From the NCBI GenBank assembly GCA_004026145.2, contig CP034991.1:15987214-16051213 (forward strand): a DNA stretch of 64,000 nt, written 5' to 3'. Positions within the stretch are counted from its first letter, which is position 1; every line of letters begins with the position of its first letter. Position numbers and translations under genes: made by a program. The DNA is from Takifugu bimaculatus (lineage: Eukaryota > Chordata > Actinopteri > Tetraodontiformes > Tetraodontidae). The notes under the pieces were generated by a model. That model was not told the DNA's origin. It ran no database searches and saw nothing but the letters and a program-made list of their open reading frames with translations. Below, piece by piece: positions 1-10,377 of this stretch.

Positions 1-234
1 TTTTGCACAGGGTTGACCTCTATTGACCACACTGAGGGTGTGTGTGTGTGTGTGGGGTGTCCACATCAAGAGCAGTGAGCAGAGAGCGTGGGTGGCCTTA
101 AGGGGTTGTCTCAGGTGTTGGCACACAGATGGTCGACATGTTTGTTCCACTTTGCCAATTGGCCCTTTGAGTCAGCAGGTTCATCAGAGGGTCAAGGGGA
201 AATAATCAATATGTTAGCCATAATTCTGAGACTA
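1..234. other. Unassigned sequence at window start
   Basis: No gene is visible. A short GT run lies near positions 39-54. The rest is unique-looking sequence up to the start of recognisable LINE sequence at about 235. Confidence 0.4.
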
Positions 235-1245
235 AAGGGGGGTGACAGAGGCCTGTCAGGTGATCATGTTTCCGGACCCCGTCAGCCTTGGCCTATAACA
301 GCATAGCTAAGATGTGACCTAACGATTAGACGACCCCCTAAGTATGATAATTTGTCTGTCTATGATAGTAACTGGAACTACAGAATTAGTAACAATAAGC
401 TTTTTCAAAGAGGTAGGTTTTGAGTCTGATCTTAAAAGTAGCGATGGAGTCAGCCTCCCATACCTGGACAGGGAGCTGGTTCCATAGCAGGGGGGCCTGG
501 TAGCTAAATGCTCGGCCCCCCATTCTACTCCTGGAAACTCTGGGAACCACAAGTAGACCAGCATTCTGAGAGCGGAGCGGTTTATTGGGCTGATAAGGTA
601 TCACTAGCTCCTCCAGGTAGGATGGAGCTAGGACTCTGAGGACCTTGTAGGTCAAAAGAAGGGTTTTAAAAATTATTCTAAATTTATCGGGCAGCCAATG
701 AAGCGACACCATTACAGGAGTTATGTGATCTCTTTTGTCTATACCTGTCAGAACTCTGGCTGCAGCATTTTGGATCAACTGGAGGCTTCTAAAAGAGTTG
801 TTTGGACACCCTGATAATAAAGAATTACAATAGTCCAGCCTGGAAGTAACAAAAGCCTGAATTAACTTTTCAGCATCATGCCGCGTCAGTAGCTTCCTGA
901 TCTTTGTGATGTTCCTCAGGTGAAAAAAGGCACTTCTAGAGACTAATTTAATGTGTGAGTTGAAGGAGAGATTTTGATCAAAAGTTACTCCTAGATTCCT
1001 CACAGAGAGACTAGATGTTAATGAGATACCATCTAGAGTGATCATATGATCTAATCTATCCCTGAGAGGTTCAGGACCAAACACCATGACCTCAGTTTTT
1101 CCTGGGTTAAGGAGGAGGAAATTTGAAGACATCCTGGACTTTATGTCTTTAAGACAGGTCTGGAGCTTCACTAACTTCTCTGTCTCCTCTGGTTTCATGG
1201 ATAAATAAAGCTGAGTGTCATCAGCATAACAATGAAAATGAAAAT
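235..1245 (-). mobile_element. 5'-truncated LINE (jockey superfamily), C-terminal reverse transcriptase and part of 3' UTR
   Basis: On the minus strand a 270-codon open frame (386-1198) encodes the end of a non-LTR reverse transcriptase. It has the patterns LNPGKTEVMVFG, NLGVTFD, SRLDYCNSLLSGCP and SLHWLP, which are typical of jockey-superfamily (CR1/L2-like) LINEs. Just upstream in the same frame, at 1217-1228, lies the catalytic YADD motif, so the copy is truncated immediately 5' of the palm active site. The segment 235-385 is 3' UTR. It is nearly identical to the copy at about 6073-6860, which defines the family. Endonuclease and ORF1 are absent, so this copy cannot move on its own. Confidence 0.85.
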
Positions 1246-2194
1246 TGTAATTTTAGAGAAGAATCAACAACTGAGCCTTTTCACTGGTTAATAAATATTC
1301 ACACAGTGGCTTGTTTGAACAGGTTGTGCTGTACCAGGGAACAGCAGCAGGTATGATTAGACCTCATAGATCACTTATATCAAGGTTTCGTGGTACAAGT
1401 GCTTTTATTTGCGAATGTGGTCCATCACATGCTGAACATCTTGAATTCCTTCCTGATTTGTAGATTAATCTTTTTCCAGCCAAAGTTACACTCCAAGCTT
1501 GTTTTGAAGCAGCTCAGCTCAGTTTGACCAGGTTTGCAGTCTGTGTTTGTTTTCCTTGACTGATACTTCCCTTGGGGGGTCAGAGGGAGGCTGCTGAGCA
1601 TGGTCCAGTTGCAAACAGGCAAAGGCAGGGTACGCCCTTGCACTAGTCGTCAGCTCGTTGCATCATTTAGGGGTTTGGTATTTTGCTCAGGGATCAATTG
1701 GCAGTGCTGTGAAGGTGTCCTGGAACATCACAGCAGATTTGTCTGCAACCTTGAACCAAGAACGCTCTACTTCTCAGCCCAGTCTCATATAGACAGAGCT
1801 ATCTCCACCTCTGTCTCATAGACAGAATTTGTTTCTCCATGATGGAAAAGTGTTTTCAGATTTGAAAGTAGAGCATGTGTTTGAACTGCTGCGATATTGT
1901 GCTACCATAGTTGAATGCCCAGAACAAAGTCAAAACTCAAGAATTTTCATCATATTGACATGTTACCTAAGTTCTAAATTGGATTTGTATTTAAATTTAT
2001 AATCATTCTGTTAAAATATACAATCTATGACAAATATATCTGGGAAGTTGTTAATTTTTTTGATGATAGCACATAGCTCAGCAGTGACTGCCATGCTATA
2101 GCTGAAAATGAATAATTAATAATAATAATTAACTGATCACAATTAGTGGTGCTAACTTCTGTCATCTATGTGTCCATTGCAGAAACAACAAATA
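1246..2194. other. Region upstream of YDJC coding start
   Basis: No ORF or known repeat is recognised here. A splice acceptor-like CAG ends at 2182, 12 bases before the chosen ATG. This suggests that the 5' end of the YDJC mRNA comes from an upstream non-coding exon somewhere in or before this stretch. AT-rich sequence predominates from about 1960 to 2150. Confidence 0.35.
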
Positions 2195-5009
2195 ATGCCA
2201 CAACCTAGAATGATGCTGGTTATCACAGGAGATGACTTTGGCTATTGTCCGCAGAGGAACCAGGGCATCGTGGAGTGCTTTCAGGCTCGGGGGATCACCA
2301 CCGTTTCACTGCTGGTTAATGCGTCCGCTACCAAAGAAGCAGCAGATCTGGCTAAAAGGTAGTGTGACCTGCCTGACCCTACCAACTTTTCAGTTGATGG
2401 ACTTTTCTGTCTATCTATTGACCATCAAACACTGTTTATTGTGACACAGTGCATAGAGAAGTTGGGGCCTGCTCATTATTTTTGTAATCTGTACTTTGCG
2501 ATGGACGAGTGTGGGCAAATGAATAAGGATAGGTCATGATTTTCAAGTATGTCTGTCAGCTCAGTCTGGTGGGGACTGGACTGAGAAGCAGAGGGTTCCT
2601 GGTTAAAACCCCAGCATGAACAATACTTGGGAGGTGGCCGTGAACTGGAATTTAAGTGCAAAAGAAAGGAAAATAAATGGAAATTAGGAAGGGTGTGGTG
2701 GAGACTGGGTGAGCACATGAGCCTGTTTGGCACCTCATGCATTCACAGGAAACAAAGGTGCCCTGAGGTTCAAAGGAGACCTGCGTCAAACAACTGAGGA
2801 GGGGGACATTCTCAGCCATTCAACTTCTGGTGCCAGCCAGATGAATGCTAACACATGCTGTGCAGGCACTGAGCACATGCTGTGCAGGCACTGAGCACAT
2901 GCTGTGCAGGCACTGAGCACATGCTGTGCATGCAGTGTACACATGCTGTGCAGACTTCCTGTGTCTGCGCCCTGGAGGCGGGCCTTCGGCTATATAAGAT
3001 CAGAACTGTGTACGTATAGGCAGAGATCTCTCTGCATGCTTCCATGCATGTATCCTGACCTGACTGACTGAATAAACCATCTCCTACGCAGTAACTTAGA
3101 CGCATCGTTTACTTCTCAAATTGGCTAAATTCTGTGACAGCCGGATGCCTCCGGAGCCCTGCCAAGGTATTATTGAGCAAGGTACCAAACCCCCAAATGC
3201 TCATTTTTGTCCCTGGCAACTCCCTCAGGCATACCTTGCCTTCACCCGCATTCAGCTGGAATAGGCCCTGAAAGAGATGTAGCAGTCAAGAAAAAGAACT
3301 TCTCCTGTGTAAGTACCTGCTCTGCCTCTCTGTTTATTGTTTCCCCCGCCACCTCTGTTGGTGACAGTGGAGGCTTGACTGTAAATTCACCAGCATTTTT
3401 AATCATCTTCCTATAACATCACTTCCTCTCTACACTGGGATGCCTGCCCGACACCACAGATATCCAGCATTTCAGTGCCTCCTTCCCAGCTTCCAGGAGA
3501 GGGATGTCTCTGCTATCTTTTTTTCTTTCACACCAACCACAGCACACTATTTGCCTCAACTGCTCATAGACAGAAATGGCATTTTTTCTTCAGCACGGGT
3601 GCTCTATTGTCTTCTGTAGCCACCAGTACAGGGCTGTCAGAAACAATGTGGTCAAAGGGTTTTATTTCTAGACCTTTTTATGGCACTTTTGCCTACACTC
3701 AAAACTTGACTACACTCAAACTTGTTTGAATTAGAATCCTGATTTTAACCTTTTACACTATGCATTATTTATTAATGAACATTTCTACACTGAAGATGCA
3801 TTCCGTTTCTTCAGTGACACTTGGGCAGAATACAGAGGTCTGGGATCAAACCATCAATCAGATATCTTTCTGTTGCCAGGCACAACATCCCGATTGGCCT
3901 CCACGCCAACCTCTCAGAAGGAATTCCAGTGTGTCCAAGCCATCAACAGGCCTCCACACTGACAAACCAATGTGGCTTCTTCCATGGAAAGATGGGCTTC
4001 CGTCAGGCACTAGAGAGGGGTCAGCTGAGCATGAACCAGGTACACTTGTCTAGATGGCCTCCATGACTTGATTTATGTTGTTATTATTAACAAATAATAT
4101 TTAGGTTGCTAATTCTCATTTCTATAATTTCCTTTTCATAGGCCCTGGCATGTATTTCTGTGTATTTTTTTTTAAACAATAATCTTTAAAAATGAACAAA
4201 ATTGAACTGAATGAGAATCAGCTACATTATCTTCTATTTCCAAGTGGATGACCCAAATTAAAATAAGGCACTGAAATGATCAGCATTATTTACTGTAAAT
4301 TATGTGAATAAATTTTTACTAGTCATGTGACCTGTCAGTCAAAATTGTCATTGGAGCGTTACTTCAAGAAGCCACAGATTTCCACAGGTTTTTTAATTCA
4401 CCAACAGTGATTTAATCACTTCTTACCTTTCAAACAGCTTTGAATTACAGGTGTGAGGTCACCCTTTCGCACCCGGCGCACTGGTGGCCGACAGTGATTA
4501 CTGTTTGATAGCACTATGGTGGATTGCTTGTGTCCTTCTAGCCACATCCAGAACTCCAGAAGGATTACTGGAGCTCTATTCCATGATTGTACTTGCAGCA
4601 TATTACATATTTCAGGTGGAGGTGGAGCTGAGAGCCCAGATCAAGCTTTTCCAGGACCTCACAGGCCACCTGCCGCACCACATGGATGGACACCAGCATG
4701 TCCATGTACTGCCAGGTACTATTCAGCATTATAGAGCAACCTAGATTACATCACTAAACTCCTACATGTCACTAGTTAGCGAATAATAGCTCAAAAATTC
4801 CTTAATACCATAAATAGCAATGGTTCCTTCCTGATTTCTATTATTTAAGTGCACACGATATAAACTATAGTTTATTGTCTATTGTTTTCTTGCTGTTGAG
4901 CTGTAGAATACATGTTTACCCCATTATAACTGACACAGATGGGGAATTATTTATATGAAGTCTGAAAGAAGATGAACCAGCAGCATAAAAGCTGTTATTG
5001 TGCTTCAAA

Positions 5010-5040
<31 letters not shown>

Positions 5041-8000
5041 TAGCGTCTTTTACAACAAAATTGGTATCAAGGCGCTTTACCAGAATCCCAGGGCCTGACC
5101 CAGACAAGCAAAGTGGCAAGGAAAACTCCCTTTAAGGAAGAACTTGGCAGACCAGGCTAGTAGGGGAGCCTCTCTGATGCCGCTGAAAGAAGAGGGAAGG
5201 GGAGGACGTAGAGGAGTAGGAGAGGGAGGAGGAGGAGGTAGAGGAGAAAAAGTAGGGAGTAGAGAGAAGGAAGAGGAGAGAGAGAGGGAGAGGAGAAGGA
5301 GAAGGAGAGGGAGAGGAGAGGAGAGGAGAGGAGAGGGAGAGGGAGAGGGAGAGGAGAGGCACAGAGCACAGAAACACATACAAAAAATATGATGCACAAT
5401 CACTTCAGTGGGGCCGGGGGGGGGGGGAAGCAGAAAAACTACACAAGAATCAGCATAACTAGTCTGCTTGATGAGGAGAGGAAAGGAGAGGAGAGGAGAG
5501 GAGAGGAGAGGAAGCTGTTTCCTTCTCCTGTGACTGTCCTGTCAGAGGCTGATGGGCAGATAGTTTGTTATTCTGGTCACAAATCAAATCAATCAAATCA
5601 AATCAATCTTTATTTATATAGCATCTTATACAATCAAAATTGTTTCAAGGCACTTTCCAGAATCCCAGGGCCTAACCCCAGACAAGCAACAGTGGCAAGG
5701 AAAAACTCCCCTTTAACAGGAAGAAACCCTGAGCAGGACCAGGCTAGTGTAGGGGGACCCTCCTACTGATGGCCAGCTGGGTAAAGGGAGGGGAGAGGAG
5801 AGGAGAGGAGAGGAGAGGAGAGGAGAGGAGAGGAGAGGAGAGGAGGAGGAGAGGAGAGGAGAGGAGAGGAGAGGAGAGGAGAGGAGGAGCACAGAGCACA
5901 GAGCACAGAAACACGCACAAAAATACACTATACAACGGGTCAGCGGGGCCGGAGGTCATCACGCAGCTCCGAAGGCGGCGATACCTGTAAATCAATAGAG
6001 AGGGCTGGGGGGGGGGGGGGGGGGGGTCTGCTTGATGAGGAGGAGGAAAGGAGAGGAAACCATGACCCAGTGGGGTGACAGAGGCCTGTCAGGTGATCAT
6101 GTTTCTGGACCCCGTCAGCCTTGGCCTATAACAGCATAACTAAGATGTGACCTAATGATTAGACGACCCCCTAAGTATGATAATTTGTCTGTCTATGATA
6201 GTAACTGGAACTACTGAATTAGTAACAATAAGCTTTTTCAAAGAGGTAGGTTTTGAGTCTGATCTTAAAAGTAGCGATGGAGTCAGCCTCCCGTACCTGG
6301 ACAGGGAGCTGGTTCCATAGCAGGGGGGCCTGGTAGCTAAATGCTCGGCCCCCCATTCTACTCCTGGAAACTCTGGGAACCACAAGTAGACCAGCATTCT
6401 GAGAGCGGAGCGGTTTATTGGGCTGATAAGGTATCACTAGCTCCTCCAGGTAGGATGGAGCTAGGCCTCTGAAGACCTTGTAGGTCAAAAGAAGGGTTTT
6501 AAAAATTATTCTAAATTTAACGGGCAGCCAATGAAGCGACGCCAGTACAGGAGTAATGTGATCTCTTTTGTCAATACCTGTCAGAACTCTGGCTGCAGCA
6601 TTTTGGATCAACTGGAGGCTTCTTAAAGAGTTGTTTGGACACCCTGATAATAAAGAGTTACAATAGTCCAGCCTGAAAGTAACAAATGCATGGACTAACT
6701 TTTCAGCATCATGCCGCGTCAGCAGTTTCCTGATCTTTGTGATGTTCCTCAAGTGAAAAAAGGCACTTCTAGAGACTAATTTAATGTGTGAGTTGAAGGA
6801 GAGATTTTGATCAAAAGTTACTCCTAGATTCCTCACAGAGAGACTAGATGTTAATGAGATAAGTATGATAATTTGTCTGTCTATGATAGTAACTGGAACT
6901 ACAGAATTAGTAACAATAAGCTTTTTCAAAGAGGTAGGTTTTAAGTTTGATCTTAAAAGTAGAGATGGAGTCAGCCTCCCGTACCTGGACAGGGAGCTGG
7001 TTCCATAGCACGGGGGCCTGATAGCTAAATGCTCGGCCCCCCATTCTAGTCCTAGAGACTCTGGGAACCACAAGTAGACCAGCACTCTGAGAGTGGAGCG
7101 GTCTATTGGGCTGGTAAGGTGTCACTAGCTCCTCCAGGTAGGATGGAAGAGGACCTTGTAGGTCAAAAGAAGGGTTTTAAAAATTATTCTAAATTTAACG
7201 GGCAGCCAATGAAGAGACACCAGTACAGGAGTAATGTGATCTCTTTCCTGTTTCAGAGGTCCGTGAGGTCTTTGCTAAGGTTCTTTCAGACTTCAAGATT
7301 CCGTACACACGTGTTCCGGTGGAGGCAAGTTTACAAAGTTGCTCCTGGCTGATGCCCCACCTCCGAAACTTCTATACACAGGTGGAGAAGGATGCCCTGG
7401 ACTCCATTCCTGTCTTTACACGATATGGAATCAGGTCTCTTTCTGTGTTGTTTTTTTTTTTTTTTTTTTTTTTTTTTGTGTCTAATTTTATTTTTGTTTT
7501 ACAAAAGACATCCACAAAAATCTGTCTTCTGTGGGAAGGTTAGTGCAGCTTCTAGGTGCCATTACCCCCCTTGGACTGAAATAGCTTGTTAGATGTTATT
7601 TATAGAATCCACCAGTCTGTGACACCAGTTTTACCCCGTCTCAACACAGAACTCTATCAGCTGTTCCTTTCTGGGGTTTCTTCAGCCTGTTTTAAGTCAC
7701 CCTGTACCATCTTAAGACTCCTTCCTAGGAACTTTTAAGCAAAGTTATGAAGGATACAAGGGAAGAAGCAGACTTGGAACGTATTACCCAACAAATCAGT
7801 GTTGTTCCCTCTCTTTTTATGCAAAAACGATGAGTCTGATAAGTGCAGTACTATGCAGGAATCCAAAAGGAGAGCAGAGATTTTTTAGTTTAGTTTACTT
7901 CATTTTATGATCATTTCACTCCCTCTTTGTCAAGACTGACCCCGATCTATGCTTTCTCTGGCGAACGGTAGACTGATTTCAGACATTTTAAGTGGGGGAA

Positions 8001-8603
8001 ATGCCCTAATTGACTAGATGCTACATTTTTCAAACAGTACATTTTCTTTGGGTTTGATTGTTTTGTAATGTTAGGTGATTCTCTCAGTGTCCGAAACACT
8101 TACCGGTACATGCTTCATTAGCCATCCTGGAAGAGACATAATAAACTCAAGGTTCTCCTGAACATTTGTAAATGATAGTGCAGATTCAAGCCAGAATGGC
8201 TGTGTGTGAATACAGACAGAAATAACTCCAGCTTTTGCTTGTTTCTAGATGGCCAGATGTGTACCTGGGACTCACTACGATGGGCCAGAATATGTCACCC
8301 ACCAACCTGCAGAGAGCTCTCAACCATGCTGTGGCTGCATGGCTACCAGGCTCTAATTCCAGTGCTCCTGATCATGATGAGGCTTTGATCACAGCAGAGC
8401 TCATGGTTCACCCTGGATATCCCAGTCACCCCCAGGAAGGCGGTTGTGGAGAGGGACCAGATGAATTTTCACAGTCAGATGACAGACAGCATGAGCTGAA
8501 TGTTCTCACACATCCTTCAGTGATGGCCCTTTATCGGCACCAAAAAGTCCAGGTCTGTTCCTTCAAAGACCTGCAAATACTTGAATCTGAATATGGCAAA
8601 TAA
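2195..8603 (+). CDS. ydjc: YdjC-family carbohydrate deacetylase homolog, five coding exons
   Basis: Exons are 2195-2358, 3880-4039, 4616-4715, 7257-7434 and 8249-8603, giving 318 residues, close to the human protein. All junctions are GT-AG and keep frame. The family is related to chitooligosaccharide and diacetylchitobiose deacetylases, metal-dependent hydrolases that remove acetyl groups from N-acetylated sugars; the vertebrate substrate is not established. Visible signatures are the N-terminal TGDDFGY metal-binding aspartates, the GLHANLSEG block that opens exon 2, and the DGHQHVHVLPG histidine motif at the end of exon 3. The last exon carries ELMVHPGYPS and GGCGEGPDEF. There is no signal peptide. 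The start was chosen because MPQPRMMLV leads directly into the conserved strand; an upstream in-frame ATG at 2168 precedes the likely acceptor at 2182. Intron 3 is mostly antisense LINE DNA. The gene is convergent with UBE2L3, as in mammals. Confidence 0.95.
2551..2640 (+). repeat. tRNA-derived SINE fragment, 5' half
   Basis: This stretch in YDJC intron 1 shares the order 'agctcag...ctg(a/g)actgagaagcagagggttc...ccccagc' with the SINE copies near 30214 and 61121. It carries A-box-like and B-box-like segments of a tRNA-type promoter. A 3'-half-like fragment reappears at about 3167-3205. Confidence 0.5.
2845..3139 (+). mobile_element. Candidate solo LTR with U3 repeats, TATA box and polyadenylation signal
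   Basis: Five 22-bp direct repeats (2853-2952) are followed by tatataag at 2991-2998 and then AATAAA at 3071-3076. The order and spacing of repeats, TATA box and polyadenylation signal within about 300 bp are those of a retroviral-type LTR (U3-R-U5). The 3' boundary near 3139 ends in tgtgaca; the 5' boundary is not resolved and I see no convincing target-site duplication. No internal gag or pol lies nearby, so if it is an LTR it is solitary. The alternative is a chance promoter-like unique sequence in YDJC intron 1. Confidence 0.45.
2853..2952 (+). repeat. 22-bp tandem repeat, about five copies
   Basis: The unit acatgctgtgcaggcactga plus gc begins at 2853, 2875, 2897, 2919 and, more divergent, 2941. 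It lies directly upstream of a TATA-like box and may form the enhancer repeats of a candidate LTR. Confidence 0.85.
3160..3210 (+). repeat. SINE 3'-half-like fragment
   Basis: The stretch containing ttgagcaaggtaccaaaccc followed by aaatgctca matches the 3' bodies of the SINE copies near 30350 and 61240. It may be the other half of the SINE fragment at 2551, separated by the candidate LTR. Confidence 0.4.
4343..4483 (+). repeat. 141-bp direct repeat, copy 1
   Basis: It is almost identical (one visible C/T difference) to 9144-9284 in the same orientation, about 4.8 kb apart. It starts aattgtcattgg and ends ggcgcactg. Copy 1 lies in YDJC intron 2 and copy 2 lies in the 3' UTR region of the same gene. 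No coding content or terminal inverted repeat is evident. Confidence 0.85.
5009..5530 (-). mobile_element. LINE 3' UTR fragment, antisense, with purine-rich tract
   Basis: It begins with the reverse complement of a (TTGATTTG)-type LINE tail at 5009-5030. The 3' UTR motif 'tttatttatatagcgtct...ggcgctttaccagaatcccagggcctgacc' follows. It has an expanded AGGAG/GAGGGA purine tract (about 5190-5370), a G run (5416-5427) and a second AGGAG tract near 5478-5510. The same architecture repeats at 5578-6073, so the purine microsatellite belongs to the element's 3' UTR. No ORF belongs to the host here. Confidence 0.7.
5578..6861 (-). mobile_element. 5'-truncated LINE, antisense in YDJC intron 3
   Basis: This is a second, longer 3' copy of the family seen at 235-1245. 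The tail repeats are at 5578-5610. The 3' UTR includes an (AGGAG)n block at 5787-5886 and a 20-base G homopolymer at 6007-6026. Reverse transcriptase C-terminal coding sequence follows from about 6219 to 6861. The copy stops abruptly at 6861, where a third copy begins in the same orientation. Confidence 0.8.
5787..5886 (+). repeat. (AGGAG)n pentanucleotide microsatellite inside LINE 3' UTR
   Basis: About 20 near-perfect AGGAG units give a 100-bp pure purine strand. Related expansions occur in the neighbouring LINE UTR copy at 5190-5370. Confidence 0.95.
6862..7246 (-). mobile_element. Third LINE fragment, tandem to the previous copy and abutting a splice acceptor
   Basis: The sequence restarts at the element's 3' UTR (aagtatgataatttgtctg, as at about 341 and 6173) and runs into the reverse transcriptase C-terminus. 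Similarity to copy 2 ends at about 7246, with gtgatctcttt. An internal deletion is visible near 7146-7150 relative to the other copies. The splice acceptor of YDJC exon 4 ends at 7256, only ten bases later. The fusion with copy 2 produces a 288-codon chimeric minus-strand frame (6219-7085). Confidence 0.75.
7451..7477 (+). repeat. 27-base T homopolymer
   Basis: An uninterrupted T run lies 16 bases after the YDJC exon 4 donor. It may be a poly-A tail on the minus strand, but no attached element is recognised. Confidence 0.9.
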
Positions 8604-9904
8604 TAATACACTACAAATGAACAAGAATCAAATATTATTCCTCAGGTAACATTACATTACACACTGCCTGGCCCCAGAAAAGTCTCCACATGGGTTTAAG
8701 TAAGCAAATGTGTATGAGCTCCCTATTAGATGATTATTGCCAGCAAGTTATTCTACCCCAACTGATGCAAGAAGGAGCTTCTCATTTCTTAAACAACCAT
8801 GTCAAAGAGACATCCTGTCATCTTCGAAAAGAGGTTTTTTTTTGAGAAAGGTGGAATGATTGGCCTGCATCAAGTAGAGAAAACATCTAAGGAGATGGCC
8901 GAAACCACTTAAATTAGGTTTAGAACTATTCATTGCATGTTTTCCAGAGAGCAGGATTTAGGATTGTCACCCAGTTATGTTTGAAGCTGGTAAAAGGAAG
9001 AAGCCAAGCACCTCTGTTAAATTTGGAAAATGTTCTGTTTTTACTCAGAATTGCTTGTATGAACTTTTAAGTGTCCCTAAAAGTGCCAAAAGCACTGGTT
9101 TGATGTGTTTTAGTGTTCTTTCTCTGAAGATCGAGTTGGGTAGAATTGTCATTGGAGCGTTACTTCAAGAAGCCACAGATTTCCACAGGTTTTTTAATTC
9201 ACCAACAGTGATTTAATCACTTCTTACCTTTCAAACAGCTTTGAATTACAGGTGTGAGGTCACCCTTTTGCACCCGGCGCACTGTTGGTAGAAAAGCTAA
9301 CGACTCATAAGGTTCCAAACCCTTGGGACACGTTTTTATACTATAGGATCACTTAGGGAGAAGTTGAACAGACTGCTGCTGACAGAGCTATTGCTCTTTA
9401 TGTTACTCCATCTTACGTCCACATAAATGTTCAGATGAATTTCCGACTGACAGTTTTTAGCTTCATGTTTTCTGACTGAATTACCGGACGATTGTTCCTG
9501 CAACCTGTGCAATTACAGTTGTGCTTCATTTTAATTAAGGACTCTTTTTGCTGCCAGCACCAACATCAACACACTACAATTATAGCAGCTCATTAATTGA
9601 TTACATTTTTACCTAATGAAGTCCATAGTGTATATACATTTTCTGTGTACGTTGTACTGGGTATATGTATTCAAATTGCAGATGCTAAATTAATACATTT
9701 AATTATGTTTTCATCTTATGCCTAAAGGCACTATGAGAAGGTTTACCCTGCACTGGAATAACTGCTGTGAATCTTTGAATTGCCGGTGTTGAACACAGTA
9801 AACTGCGAGTGTGCTAAATACAACTAGCCATCAGCAGGAGGACCACCCTCAGGGTTTTTATAAAGCTCCAAGAGACAAACTTGTCTGTAAGACATATAAA
9901 TAAA
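8604..9904 (+). other. ydjc: Presumed YDJC 3' UTR and polyadenylation signal
   Basis: After the TAA at 8601-8603 no other ORF of note appears. An AATAAA lies at 9899-9904 and is the best polyadenylation signal before the convergent UBE2L3. The interval includes copy 2 of the 141-bp direct repeat (9144-9284). The transcript end is inferred. Confidence 0.5.
9144..9284 (+). repeat. 141-bp direct repeat, copy 2
   Basis: This is the partner of 4343-4483, with one visible substitution near its end (cttttgcac versus ctttcgcac). Confidence 0.85.
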
Positions 9905-10377
9905 GTTGAATTGAAGACTTTTTTTGGTCCATGTTTGTGAGCCTCTCTTTCTTCGTTTAGGTCAATCTTTGACGACATGAACGGGGAAAAAGGAAGTGAT
10001 TTTTATGACCACATTTTAAAAATGGCCAAAGAGTAGGGAGATAGAAACCCAGCTAATGGAGTAATGGCCTCTAGTGGAGCCAGAAGATCTCCTTCAGAGT
10101 CCTCAGGCAAATTCTCACCAGATTGTTCCTGCAGGTTAACCTCATGGCAACGATGGTCAATGATTGTAGAAAAGACTGTCAGCCATCAGACGTGTTTTTG
10201 TTTTGAAGAATTATTTTCATTAGATGGGGCAAACAACATGAGTTGGGCCAACGTGCTATATTTATGTCCTTTTGGCTCCGGTTTTCAACTGTTCATCTGG
10301 AGAAATGGTTTAAGCACGAAGATAAACACATTCATGTGACTAACAGACATACAGTGAAGCCAAACGGCCAGCAATGT

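Noticed and set aside
386..1198. Long minus-strand ORF as a host gene
   Set aside because: Its sequence is the C-terminus of a LINE reverse transcriptase and recurs nearly identically at 6.2-7.1 kb.
5077..5403. Overlapping ORFs rich in Ser/Leu/Pro or Glu/Arg/Gly
   Set aside because: They are translations of a purine-rich microsatellite within LINE 3' UTR sequence.
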